Origin: Manihot esculenta | Taxonomy: Eukaryota > Streptophyta > Magnoliopsida > Malpighiales > Euphorbiaceae | Length of the DNA stretch: 64,000 nucleotides | Direction: 5' to 3' | Assembly (NCBI RefSeq): GCF_001659605.2 | Contig: NC_035176.2 | Location: 23,784,847-23,848,846, forward strand | Shown here: piece by piece, positions 1-11,200 of the stretch | Numbering within the stretch: the first letter of the stretch is position 1 | Layout: each line of letters opens with the position of its first letter | Position numbers and translations under genes: made by a program | The notes under the pieces: generated by a model | Databases searched by the model: none | What the model was told of the DNA's origin: nothing | The model's input: the letters and a program-made list of their open reading frames with translations, nothing else

Positions 1-1009
1 CCCTACATGCCATATATGCCCTATCCTTCCTTTTATCCACCATATCACATGTATCCACCCCCACCTTTTCATCCAAGTTCAGCATCGCCTGAAGCTAGAG
101 AAACAGTACCTCCACCACCACCACCTGAACCAGTAGCCCCTGTTGTTGAAGCACAACCCAGTTCTTCAGGGGGAAATAAGGTGAAGATGACCGAGTACTT
201 AAAGTTGGATGCTCCTAAGTTCAATACGGGAGATGATCCCTTTGAGTATCTTAGTGCAGTCAGAATGATAACAAGTGAGTTGGGAGCAGATGAGAGCAGG
301 GCTATTGAGATGGCAGGGTTCACATTAAAGTGCAAGAAAGCTAAAGAATGGTTCAAGAACTATGTGGACCCCAGAATTGACAGTATGACATGGGAAGAGT
401 TCGCCAATGAATTTGCTGGGTGGGCTTTCCCTGACAGTTCTCGGGAGTTAAAGGTTGTGGAGTTTGAGCAGTTGAGACAGACGGAGGCGATGAGCGTTTT
501 TCCACTCTATTGTGGATGCTGCTAGAAAGATGGAGGCCAGTGCCATAAGTCAAGGTGTAGTCAAGGCACAGTCTTCTGGTGTTAAACCAGGTTCCTCCTC
601 ACAGAGTACAGTAAGTGCAAGCAAGAAGAGATGGGAGAAATTCAGAGGAAAGAGAGGCAAGTTCTGGAACAGGATTAAGACGGGTCTGGGAATGAGTAGC
701 GGCGCCAGCTCTGGCACAGATCTTCCAGTTTGCAATAGGTGTGGGAGACAGCATAAAGGAGCTTGTTTGTTGGGATCTACAGCCTGCTATAGATGTGGGC
801 AGGAGGGACATTATGCACGAGAATGTCCTCAGGCGACTTTGGTTGAACCATCCCAGCAGATGACTTCAGGTAGTGTCGTCCAGTCCGCAGCTTCAGTTCG
901 TCCACCAAGCAGTGGCAGAGGTAGAGGAAGAGGGGCAGCCTCTTCATCAGGGATGGGTTCCCGAGGTGCAGGTCCGTCAGCTCCAGCACGGATTTTCACC
1001 ATGACGTAG
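1..1009 (+). pseudogene. Tekay gag, frameshifted by a deletion and ended by a nonsense codon
   Basis: Encodes the nucleocapsid precursor of copy 1. The proline/tyrosine-rich N-terminal part and capsid-like region read in frame 1 to 525, and the C-terminal part reads in another frame (512-1009). Against the complete copy, position 496 matches 51288 and position 499 matches 51431, so about 140 bp are missing, which shifts the frame. A CCHC zinc knuckle (CYRCGQEGHYARECP) is encoded near 785-830. At 1007-1009 the complete copy has a Gln codon CAG and this copy has TAG. The nonsense codon lies in the same frame as the downstream pol, so the original was a single gag-pol ORF. Confidence 0.9.
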
Positions 1010-1033
1010 CAGGAGGCAGACACTTCGAACACA

Positions 1034-4000
1034 GTGGTGTCAGGTAACCTCATCATTGGGTGTTCAGAGGTGTATGCTTTGATGGACCCCGGTGCTTCTC
1101 ACTCTTTCATTTCTTTTAGAGCCGCAGAGAGATTGGGGTTGATTGTATCCGAGTTAGAGTGTCCTCTCTGGGTCAGTGGACCTAGATGTGACCCATCATT
1201 GGCAGAGTCAGTCTGTCAGTTTAGTCCAGTGTTTATAGAGGATAGATGCCTTCCAGCTGACCTTGTGGTGCTAGAGTTGACAGATTTTGATGTCATTCTA
1301 GGGATGGATTGGTTATCTACCTATAGTGCTACTTTGCACTGCAGGGATAAGGTAGTGAGTCTCAGAGACCAGGTTGGGTCAGAGTGTGTCTTCAGAGGAG
1401 ACAAGAGAGGGATACCTAAGGGTTTGATATCAGCCCTCCAGGCTCGTAGGATGTTGAGGAAGGGGTGTCAGGGGTTCCTAGCTTATGTGAGAGAGCTAGA
1501 CAGTCAGGTTAGGGAACCATCCTCAGTACCAGTTGTTAGAGAATTCACAGATGTGTTTCCTGACGAGCTTCCAGGACTACCACCTGATAGGGACATAGAG
1601 TTCGAGATAGAGTTGATGCCCGGTGCTAGACCGATCTCTATTCCTCCCTACCGGATGGCACCAGTAGAGCTGAGAGAGTTGAAAGACCAGTTACAGGATT
1701 TGGTAGCAAAAGGTTTCATCCGCCCGAGTACCTCCCCTTGGGGTGCTCCAGTATTATTTGTCAGAAAGAAGGATGGACCACTTAGACTTTGTGTCGACTA
1801 CAGACAGTTGAACAAAGTCACGATAAAAAACAAGTATCCTTTACCCAGGATTGATGATCTATTCGACCAGCTGTCAGGAGCAGGTTGTTTTTCTAAAATA
1901 GATCTGAGATCAGGATACCACCAGTTGAAGATTAGAGAAGGAGATGTATCCAAGACTGCTTTCCGGACCAGATATGGGCATTATGAGTTCCTAGTAATGC
2001 CGTTCGGGTTGACTAATGCCCCTGCAACATTCATGGATCTCATGAACAGGGTTTTCAGGGAGTACTTGGATCGTTTTGTGATCGTCTTTATAGATGATAT
2101 CTTAGTGTACTCCAAGAATGCAGAGGAGCATGCCCAGCATCTGAGACTCATTTTGCAAACCTTGAGAGAGCATGGCTTGTATGCCAAGTTCTCCAAGTGC
2201 GAGTTCTGGCTAAGGAGCATTGCCTTTTTGGGACATGTCGTATCAGAAGAAGGAATAGCAGTAGATCCCAAGAAGGTAGAGGCAGTAGCCAACTGGCCTA
2301 CACCCACGACAGTGACAGAGATCAAGAGTTTTCTGGGTTTGGCAGGCCACTATCGGAGGTTCGTTCAGGACTTTTCGAAGATAGCTGCTCCTATGACCAG
2401 ACTGACCAGGAAGAATCAGAAGTTCGTATGGACAGAAGATTGTGATGAGAGTTTTGAAGCGTTGAAGAGGCGGTTAACTTCAGCACCGATGTTAGCTCTG
2501 CCGATCAGTGAGGAAGATTTCACAGTGTTCTGTGATGCATCCCGAGTGGGATTAGGTTGTGTGTTAATGCAGAATGACAGAGTGATAGCTTATGCTTCTA
2601 GACAGCTGAAGAAGCACGAGCTGAACTATCCGACACACGATCTTGAGATGGCAGCTGTTATCTTTGCACTTAAGATGTGGAGGCATTACCTCTATGGGGT
2701 AAAGTGTGAGATCTATACGGATCATAAGAGCTTGCAACACATCTTCAGTCAGAGAGAGTTAAACTTAAGGCAGAGACGGTGGGTAGAATTGCTCAGTGAT
2801 TACGATTGTAAGATCCAATATCATCCGGGTAAGGCTAATATTGTAGCTGATGCCTTAAGTCGGAAGTCACTTGGCAGTTTATCCCACATTGCAGTGGAGA
2901 GAAGACCGGTGGTGAAGGACTTTTACAGGCTTATGGATGAAGGGCTACAGTTGCAGTTATCTGGTACAGGTGCTTTGATTGCACAGATGAGAGTTACACC
3001 AGTGTTTCTAGAGCAAGTGGCTCTGAAACAGCACGGAGATCCTGAGTTAGTGAAGATTGCCAGGACTGTTCAGTCTGGCAACAATGCACAGTTCAGATTT
3101 GACAGTGAGGGGATTCTTCGTTATGGCAAGAGATTATGTGTACCAGATGATAGTAGTTTGAAGGAAGACATTATGAGGGAAGCTCATAATGCAAGGTATA
3201 GCGTTCACCCTGGAGCCACTAAGATGTATCAGGACCTGAGAAGGGTGTATTGGTGGCCAACGATGAAGAGGAAAGTGGCACAGTTTGTGTCAGCCTGCGA
3301 GACATGTCAAAGGGTGAAGCTAGAACACCAGAAGCCGGCTGGAATGCTTAACCCACTGCCGATTCCAGAGTGGAAATGGGAGAATATCGCTATGGATTTT
3401 GTAGTGGGGTTACCGGCGACGTCTAACAGACTAGACTCCATATGGGTGCTTGTGGACAGATTGACCAAATCTGCTCACTTCATACCGGTCAGGAGCAACT
3501 ATTCTGTAGACAAGTTAGCGCAGGTCTATGTAGAAGAGATAATCAAGCTGCATGGAGTTCCAGTGTCGATAGTCTCAGATAGAGGACCGCAGTTCACCTC
3601 CAGATTTTGGCGGAGTCTGCAAGCTGCTATGGGTACAAGATTGGATTTCAGCACTGCTTTCCATCCACAGACAGACGGTCAGTCAGAAAGGACCATCCAA
3701 ACCATAGAAGATATGTTGAGAATGTGTGTGTTAGACTTTGGCGGTTCTTGGAGGCAGCATCTACCTCTGGTAGAGTTTGCCTACAACAACAGCCATCATG
3801 CTAGCATAGGGATGGCTCCTTATGAAGCTCTGTATGGGAGGAAGTGCAGAACACCTGTTTGCTGGGAAGAGGTAGGAGAGAAGGCTCTTGCAGGGCCAGA
3901 GTTAGTTGAGATTACCAGCAAGTTGGTGCCTGTGATCCGAGAGAGGATCAGAACAGCAGTAAGCAGGCAGAAAAGCTATGCAGACATCCGTAGGAAGCAG

Positions 4001-4429
4001 ATAGAGTTCCAGGAGGGGGATATGGTATTGCTGAAGGTGTCACCAATGAAGGGAGTGGTTCGCTTTGGAAAGAAGGGTAAATTAGCTCCACGGTACATAG
4101 GTCCCTTTGAGATCTTGCAAAAGATCGGGCCTGTGTCGTATAAGCTGGATTTACCTGCAACAATGGAACGAGTTCACCCGGTATTTCATGTTTCTATGTT
4201 AAGAAAGTTTGTGTCAGATCCAGAGAAGGTTCTTAGTGAGCCGGAGGTGGAAATCTTAAGTGATCTCACCTATGTCGAGCAGCCAGTGCGAATCATTGAC
4301 ACCCAGATTCGGAAGCTGAGAAACAAGGAGATACCAATGGTGAAAGTCCTGTGGAACCACCATAACCTAGAAGAGTGCACCTGGGAGACACGTGAGTCTA
4401 TGCTTCAGCAATACCCATATCTGTTTTAA
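1034..4429 (+). CDS. Tekay pol polyprotein (PR-RT-RH-INT-chromodomain), copy 1
   Basis: An open frame of 1131 codons. From N- to C-terminus: a retropepsin site ([10 protein letters not shown]); reverse transcriptase with FIDDILVYS; RNase H with [17 protein letters not shown] and TDHKSL; a zinc-binding integrase head (HPGATK ... CETCQRVK); the integrase catalytic core with MDFVVG, SDRGPQF and SERTIQ (the D, D and E); a GPY/F-like stretch ([12 protein letters not shown]); and the tail [20 protein letters not shown]...YPYLF, typical of the Tekay/Del chromodomain. The listed start is only the first Met after the nonsense codon at 1007; the natural product is a gag-pol fusion. All key catalytic residues I can place are present, so this pol looks recently functional although its gag is broken. 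Confidence 0.9.
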   Translation: MVSGNLIIGCSEVYALMDPGASHSFISFRAAERLGLIVSELECPLWVSGPRCDPSLAESVCQFSPVFIEDRCLPADLVVLELTDFDVILGMDWLSTYSATLHCRDKVVSLRDQVGSECVFRGDKRGIPKGLISALQARRMLRKGCQGFLAYVRELDSQVREPSSVPVVREFTDVFPDELPGLPPDRDIEFEIELMPGARPISIPPYRMAPVELRELKDQLQDLVAKGFIRPSTSPWGAPVLFVRKKDGPLRLCVDYRQLNKVTIKNKYPLPRIDDLFDQLSGAGCFSKIDLRSGYHQLKIREGDVSKTAFRTRYGHYEFLVMPFGLTNAPATFMDLMNRVFREYLDRFVIVFIDDILVYSKNAEEHAQHLRLILQTLREHGLYAKFSKCEFWLRSIAFLGHVVSEEGIAVDPKKVEAVANWPTPTTVTEIKSFLGLAGHYRRFVQDFSKIAAPMTRLTRKNQKFVWTEDCDESFEALKRRLTSAPMLALPISEEDFTVFCDASRVGLGCVLMQNDRVIAYASRQLKKHELNYPTHDLEMAAVIFALKMWRHYLYGVKCEIYTDHKSLQHIFSQRELNLRQRRWVELLSDYDCKIQYHPGKANIVADALSRKSLGSLSHIAVERRPVVKDFYRLMDEGLQLQLSGTGALIAQMRVTPVFLEQVALKQHGDPELVKIARTVQSGNNAQFRFDSEGILRYGKRLCVPDDSSLKEDIMREAHNARYSVHPGATKMYQDLRRVYWWPTMKRKVAQFVSACETCQRVKLEHQKPAGMLNPLPIPEWKWENIAMDFVVGLPATSNRLDSIWVLVDRLTKSAHFIPVRSNYSVDKLAQVYVEEIIKLHGVPVSIVSDRGPQFTSRFWRSLQAAMGTRLDFSTAFHPQTDGQSERTIQTIEDMLRMCVLDFGGSWRQHLPLVEFAYNNSHHASIGMAPYEALYGRKCRTPVCWEEVGEKALAGPELVEITSKLVPVIRERIRTAVSRQKSYADIRRKQIEFQEGDMVLLKVSPMKGVVRFGKKGKLAPRYIGPFEILQKIGPVSYKLDLPATMERVHPVFHVSMLRKFVSDPEKVLSEPEVEILSDLTYVEQPVRIIDTQIRKLRNKEIPMVKVLWNHHNLEECTWETRESMLQQYPYLF

Positions 4430-4472
4430 GGTTAGTTTTTCCCCTTTTCTATGTTGTTTTATGTTGTGTTAG

Positions 4473-4494
4473 GAACATTCGAGGACGAATGTTC
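4473..4494 (+). other. Conserved 3' hairpin before the PPT
   Basis: Perfect 9-bp inverted repeat GAACATTCG / CGAATGTTC with an AGGA loop, 44 bp after the pol stop and just before the polypurine tract. The same stem with a GGGA loop is at 55488-55509 in the complete element. Confidence 0.8.
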
Positions 4495-4496
4495 TT

Positions 4497-4509
4497 AAGG
4501 GGGGGAGAA
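4497..4509 (+). other. Polypurine tract (PPT)
   Basis: AAGGGGGGGAGAA lies directly against the TG of the 3' LTR. It is the plus-strand primer site for reverse transcription in LTR elements. The complete element has the same tract. Confidence 0.9.
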
Positions 4510-4777
4510 TGTAATACCCGGCTAGAGTCCGGCATCGGATTTCCTGTAGTCCGGTGGAATCTCGGATGTCGGAACCCTTTAGAAGAGTAATACATATGTT
4601 TTCGAAGGTATTTTAACATGTTTTCATATGTTAAATTGTTAAAGGAAAAGAGTTTTTGAATGAAAAGCAATAAGGGAGAAATGCTAATGTTCGGTCGCCG
4701 AAGGTCACTTTCGGCCGCCGAACCTGGCATGGTTTCGGAGTCACGTTCGGCTGCCGAAGGTGGTCTGGCCAGCCACC

Positions 4778-4785
4778 TATAAAAG
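4778..4785 (+). promoter_or_regulatory. LTR TATA box
   Basis: TATAAAAG, preceded by GCCAGCCACC; the same block precedes the TATA box of the other Tekay LTRs. It marks the probable U3/R border about 30 bp downstream. Confidence 0.7.
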
Positions 4786-5945
4786 GGCCAAAGGTCGGTG
4801 AGAGGAGGGTATTTTCTCCTCCACTTGCAGCCAGAGGTGAGCCAAAACCTTCTCACGTTGACTTTGATGAGTTTTTAGTTTTCCTTCAAATCGTTCAAAG
4901 TTTTGAAGGGTTTTATGTTTTTTTTGAAGGTTTTAAGCAAAAGAGCAAAGTTTGGAAGTTTGGAGCTTTGGAAGCTTGGTTCTTCATAACTCCACGTTGG
5001 GATCGTCTAATCTCTTGTTTGGAAGAGGTAAGAGAAGATCCTGACCTTCCTTTCTTGATTTTTGACGGTTTTATGAAGTTTGTATGGGTAGTATGCATGT
5101 TTAGGTTTAGGTGAGGTTTTTGATGATCTTTGAGTTGAAGCATGTTTAAGTGTTGTTAGATATGTTTGTTTAGGGTTTTAGGATAGTTTTAGACCCCTTT
5201 GTGCATATATATGTGTATGTGCTAGTTGGGAGTAGTTGATATGCATGTTGTAGGTTTTTGGGCAAAGTTTGCATGAAACAGAGCAAGGTTCTGTCCCCTA
5301 GACAAAACCAAGTTCGGCCGCCGAAAGAAGGTTCGGTCGCCGAACATGCTTGGAGGCAGTTTCGGCTGCCAAAGCTTGCCCCCGAAAGCTAAGCTTTCGG
5401 TTTAGAAAGGGACTTTCGGCCGCCGAAAGAGGGAGTTCGGCCGCCGAAAGTATGTGAGTTTCATCTCTGGACGAGACCTTCGGCCGCCGAAGGTGCCGCC
5501 GAACATGCATGAGTTTCGTCTCTGGAGAGGGGTTTCGGCCGCCGAATCTGCCGCCGAAAGTGCCCTGTCCAGCCTTCTTTTGCATGTTTTCTGTGAATGT
5601 TCTAGGATGGTTTAGAAGGGTTTTGGGGAGTTTCTTAGAAATGTTCTTGAGTGAGTTTGGTCCCTCATTTGAGTCCACCTGTGTAGGTACGGACCAGAGG
5701 AATCAGGGAGGTCAGCAGTGAGTCCAGTTTCAGAACCTGCAGAGTCAGTTCAGAGTCAACCTGAGGTGAGTGGAACTGAACTTAGTATTTTAATATGAGA
5801 AATGAGTATTTTATCATGCTTCATGCATCATGACTATACTATAGGGTGAATGCATTAGTGTACACGAATATGATGCATTGCATTTATCCTTGATTCTATG
5901 ACTGTATGGACATAGTAAGGATTCAATAGCCCTCAGAGGAAAGAT

Positions 5946-6005
5946 CTGGAACAGCCCTACGGGGACCAGGCATAAAGACCTGGAACAGCCCTACGGGGAC
6001 CAGGC
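5946..6005 (+). other. Tandem pair of GC-rich hairpins in the LTR
   Basis: Two 26-nt units (5946-5971 and 5980-6005) each fold as CYTGG...CCC-tac-GGG...CCAGG; the first has a T.G wobble at the base. They lie in the transcribed part of the LTR. Equivalent pairs with different sequence occur in the other Tekay LTRs at 34889-34936 and 49402-49489. Confidence 0.6.
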
Positions 6006-6619
6006 ATATGGTATAGAGGGAGTGTTGATCCGTCCATGCTGAGATGTGATTACTTATGATGTGATACATTGCATGAGAGCATGTTTTATCACCTGTTCTT
6101 TATTCTGTTCTACTCACTGGGCTATAGTAGCTCATCCCTCTCCCCTAACTCCAGTTGTGCAGGTTCAGAGGTCAGAGGGAGGTCAGCAGGGTACAGGAAG
6201 AGTACTTTTGTAATAGCTAGTGTGGATATGTAAATGTATAGAGATAGTGTATATGTACAGTGTATAGAATGGTGCTTGACTTATAAGAGTTGTAATCCCT
6301 TTTTGTGTTTTCACATGATCAGTTTATGTTTATATATTGTTGTATGTTTATGAGAAAACCAGGCTTAACATTATGAGTTTTATCCGCCTAGAGCAATGAG
6401 GAGCTCTAGGAGGGATTGGTAGAGAACAGAGATAGTGCATGCACAGGTTAAGCCTTGGAATGAAGAAAAGTTTTATGTTTTTACAGAAAATGTATGATCA
6501 TGTATGGGATTTCACAGGTACACAGACAGGATAGCAGGCTTACTACGGGTCCCGGCGACCTTAAGTCGATCTGGATCCTAGTGCCGGTAGCAGTTCGGTT
6601 TCCGGGCTGTTACAACTGT

Positions 6620-8284
6620 TAGGATAAAATGCAAAAATAAAGTAATCATTTGGATAAAAATAGGACAAATAAAATAAAGAAATATGAGAAGATAAATTGA
6701 GAAAATATAAATTTATGTAATTTGGCATAAATCTATACCTTCAGCCTACTTTAAAATAATTCATGCAAATGATTTTCTTTTTCTGATCTAAATCATATGC
6801 AATTTGAAACTCAGCTAATATAAAAATTACATTGGGTAGATCCACTAAATTTAAAATCTTTGATTAAGGAAAAATAAATCTTATCTTACCTCTTAAAAAT
6901 TGTAATGTATATTATATGATCCATGTTATACTAAACTAAGTTTGGCTTTGATGATTGATCATCTCATGAATGTATTTCATCTGACTAATGGATGGATTCA
7001 ACTATAGTTGTTGCCCAACAAAAACTGCTTAAATGGTTGTTCATTTGTTTCTTTTTAGGTTTTCTCTTTTTTTTTTTAAATATCTGTTGATTTTATTTAA
7101 AATTATAAATGAATCAAAGTTCTCATAAATTATTCGAAACTCAATGTAATAAAAATTCAATTTGATTTAATTTATTTATTAAATGAGAAAAAAATAATTT
7201 TTAAATTAGTTTAATAATAAACGAGTCAAACACGAGTTTGTAAATATTTAATTCATTAAAATTTAAAAAATTATTTATTTAAAAATTTATGAGTTGATTC
7301 GTATTTATATTTAGTTTACTAAAATTATTTAATTTTAAATTTAATAAGTTGAAATTAGAATTCATTAGAATTGTAAATAAATCAAAATGCTCACAACTAT
7401 TCACAACTCAATTTGATAAAACTCAATCCTTTTAATAAAACTCAATCCTTCAATCATCCTTTTGTAGTGGTTTGCTAAAATTAGAATTCATTATAATTGT
7501 AAATAAATCAAAAACTCAATTTTTTTATAGCCGTTTGTTAAATTTACACATTTTTTTTATAGTTATTTGATAAACAAACTAAATTTAAATTTATTAATAT
7601 TCTCTTCAAATTTAAAATAAATTAAATTCAAATACAAAAAATTTTAACAAATCAAATATAAACTTTTAAAATTTTAAATTTCAGCTCGTCAAGCTTTGTT
7701 TACGTAGATGATATTGCCACTTTTTTCTTTTTTCAGAAAGACATGCGTATTGATAAATTTTGTGGTTGCAATGAGTATCCATTGTTAGTTTTTGTCATCT
7801 CCTCAAAGTTTTAAAAGTTTGGCTATGGACAATCTAAAGATCCATCAAGTCTATGGCAGAGCATAGCCAATCAAACAAGGTGTTACGAGGTGTTACTGCA
7901 GTGCAAGAGGATGTGATGCACTATGACTTTCCCTTTTGAAATTTCATTTCTTGAGAGGCATTACAACTGGATTCTACACAAAATTTTCAAAAATAAGCTT
8001 TCATGTACATGATAAAGAAAGGCATAAAGGATAAAGATAAACAAGGCAATATTCTAGACAGGCACAGAACTGGTAATTGAACAAAAATTGACCTAAAAGA
8101 GTTTGGCATTTTGCTGTTCAAGACACAGAACTGCAACCAAAATTCTACATGTTCACAGCTGTCCATCTTTCCTATTTGTTTTTTTCTAGTGGAAGAAAAT
8201 TAGTACAAGCACTTGCAGCAGCCTCCTTCCAAGCACAGATGGCAACAAGTTCATCATGGGTAGAAGAGGCGAATAACTCCACCT
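6620..8284. other. AT-rich spacer and 3' flank of ARPC2
   Basis: No gene seen. 6620-7690 is strongly AT-rich with short local duplications, for example a repeated AAAACTCAATCCTT near 7427-7450, and phrases around CGAGTCAAACACGAG that resemble the diverged repeat at 11390-12140. Roughly 7900-8284 is less AT-rich and probably includes the 3' untranslated region of the minus-strand ARPC2 gene, which ends at 8285; I could not fix the poly(A) site. Confidence 0.5.
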
Positions 8285-11200
8285 TCAAGATTTTGAATTA
8301 GCCTTGGCCTCTTTCAGACTCTGTTATTTACAATTGACATTAGAAAGCAAGTAAATTAAGCCCAAATTATAAGCTCAAGATGTGTAGTATAATAACATAC
8401 CAGCCGTTTGAAAGATCTGCTATTTGGTGATTTCTTTTTCTCCTCCGCGTCAGGCTTTGCACGACCCAATGCCTATAACACACAAATGTGAAGTCATATC
8501 AGCTTTTCCTATAATAAAGTAAGGATGTTTATCTTAAGCACATGACGATGGTCCATCTCAGTTGCTGGCCAACAAGAAAATGGGCGCATGGGGTGCAAAC
8601 TCAAGTTTTAGGTTGTAAAAGTTTGTAAGACCGTTGCACTGTGAACCCCACCAGACTGACAGTTCATCAACAACACACTTTGTAATGTCAACTGATCTTC
8701 ATTGGTTTGCCTTTTTCCTTTTCTTTGGCCCCTCTTAGTCTTGCTGTCAGTTTTAATATAGCTAACAGAAAGCAGGCTTATTAATATGATGTTTGAATCT
8801 TACATAGCTCTACTAGCAACACAGCAACCAAAGATTCTTACACAGCCTACTAGCATCATGGCAACTAAAGATCGGATGCATAATAAAACTACCGAGAAAA
8901 GGTGCATTAATTTTAATTTTAGATGAAAAATAAGTTGGTCAGATTCCTTTGGTCATCTCTCTTATTCATTACTCTAACCCCAAACCCCTACCCCCCCCCC
9001 CCCCCCCTCTCTTTCTTCCATTGATGCAGGCTACATACGTCAAAATGAAATAGCTCAGAAATCACAGTACAGTACAAGTGAATGCATAAATGAACATTTT
9101 ACCTGAATTAGAGATTCCACACGACGTCGCATGCGAGTGTGCATGAAACCTTCTGAGCACTGTTGAGGAAGGCGAGAATGAGATCAAAACAGCTCTGATA
9201 CATGGTAGTGAGCCAAGTAAAAATACATAGCATCCTATATCCTACAGCGTAAACTTGAATGTCTATATAGCAGTGGTCATGCTTAAAGACATAATGGACC
9301 TCAAATGATCAAGAAGCCATTCCTGCATTCTTCCAAATCCAACACTAAAGTTTTGCAGAGGGAGTAATAGAAATGAAAATAAAATGCCATTAATAATGAA
9401 TTTACCTTTGCAATCATTTAGAAACACAAAGGCAAAAAAGGAAAAGAATTCCTACAAAAGAGTTTCATAAAATCTGTTTGTAATAGCATCTTCCCCAATC
9501 CTCTCATATTCCTATATCCATTCATAGTTTATCCCTGAGGTTCAAACCATGCCTCTTTTATGCTGGTGGTACCTACTGATTGTGTCTTAGATACACCATT
9601 TTTACTTCATAGGGGGTTTTACTATAAAACCACTTATGCACATTGTAGGAGTACATTAGGCAGAAAGTCCCAACTATTGGGAGCCCTTCAGCAGGACCAG
9701 AAAAGGAAAATCTAAAAATTGAACCAAAAGAGATGCAGGCATAATATAGGGTTCCCTCTCCAATGGAACAAAAAGGTTGTAAAATTTTGATCAATTAATA
9801 ACCAACTGCCCCTGCTAGTACCGGAAATCACTGTAGAAGTGGAAGTTTTGTCACAAACATGGCATTTACTGAATTAAGAATGTCATACAAAGATTTGAGG
9901 AATTTAGTGAATTAAGGAAAAGAATTAAACCACGGGAGTGCATAGCTAAGTGAAGTTTGCATGTAATAGCAGTGTTAACATACATTGCATACTGTTATAG
10001 TAAGCCATCCATGTAAATGTTATTAGCTTAATTATAGGGATACATTAGCATAATTATATGGATACTTTCCTAGTTAGAATACATGATTATAGGATAGTTT
10101 GTATATAAATATCATATCATTCTCAAAGAAATAGATATAGGATTCAAATCTCTTCATGGTATCAGAGACATCCTCATATTTGATACTTCAAAAAAAAATT
10201 TACATTTTTTGGGCAGTTTTGGGTTTTATATCTGCACTTTCAGATCACCCGTTCAGGGTGAGTGTTTTTCATCACCGCTCCCACCAATAAGTTTCTTGGC
10301 CCAATATTGCCCACCTATTCAAAGCACAGCCCACATGCGCTTCTCGCAATCTTCTGCTCCAACGCCATGTGCTGGTGCGTGTGGCCTTTTCCGGCAAGAT
10401 CCGACGGCTCTGTCTCCTCTTCCGGTGTCGACTCGGCTTGGATATTGCAGTCTTGGGTGCTGATTTGCAGTTTGGTACTCCATTTAAGGAGATTGGCTTT
10501 TAGTGGGCTTTGATTGGTTTCTGATCTACTGTTCTGTCACGCTTGGGTATTCTACCATGTGGGTATTGTGTTACATTCTAGACCAACCGATACCCACGTC
10601 ACTCGTATGTTCTAGTAGCTCAAATCTTTTTAAAATTTCATTGTCGATCAGGACATCCTTCCATATTGATCTTGGTAACATTGTGTTCTCAGTTACAATC
10701 ATTGTCAAATTTAGAATGTGACTTGTGTCAGTTTGCTAAACATCATTGTTTAGCTTGTATTGCTAGAGTCAATAAACGAGCCTCATCACCTTTTCAGCTA
10801 GTCCATTCTGACGTTTGAGGCCCTTGTCCTATTATTTTTAAGCTTGGATTTAAATATTTTATCACTTTTATTAATGGTTACTCTATGTTACCTAGTAGTA
10901 TTTAATAAAGACTCGTTCAGAGTTGTTTTCTGTCTTTTGTGCCTTTTGTTCTGAAATTAAAACTTCCCCTGCTAGTGCTGAAAATCATTGTAGAAGTGGA
11001 AATGTTGTCACTAGAATGGACCACACAAACATGCGATTTAATGAATTAAAGAATGTTACACAAAGACGATTAGTGAATTAAGGAAAAGAATTAAACCAAG
11101 TGAGTGTATGGCTAAGTGAAGTTTGCATGCAACAACAGAGTTAACATACATTACATACATTACATACATTTGAGTATAATATGTTAATAAGTAATAAAAT

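Larger units (their letters stand above)
1..6614 (+). mobile_element. Tekay-clade Ty3/gypsy element, 3' part (copy 1)
   Basis: This is the right-hand part of a chromovirus retrotransposon; its 5' LTR and the start of gag lie outside the window. Visible in order are a broken gag, an open pol frame (protease, reverse transcriptase, RNase H, integrase, C-terminal chromodomain-like tail), a hairpin, a polypurine tract and a 2.1 kb 3' LTR. It is colinear with the complete copy at 47931-57710, and the proteins are clearly similar over their whole length. The 5 bases after the LTR are ACTGT (6615-6619); the matching target duplication would be upstream of the window. The gag damage means it could move only with help from another copy. 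Confidence 0.95.
4510..6614 (+). repeat. 3' LTR of Tekay copy 1
   Basis: A 2105-bp LTR beginning TGTAATACCCGGC and ending in TGTTACA. It has a TATA box near position 270, variant TTCGGC-C-GCCGAA motifs on both sides of it, and a pair of tandem hairpins at 5946-6005. It is homologous along its length to 33217-35746, 47931-50135 and 55525-57710 but clearly diverged from them. Confidence 0.93.

Noticed and set aside
10209..10721. Short plus-strand ORFs in ARPC2 intron 7 as genes
   Set aside because: They fall in the leader and decayed gag/integrase of a copia remnant and have no support of their own.
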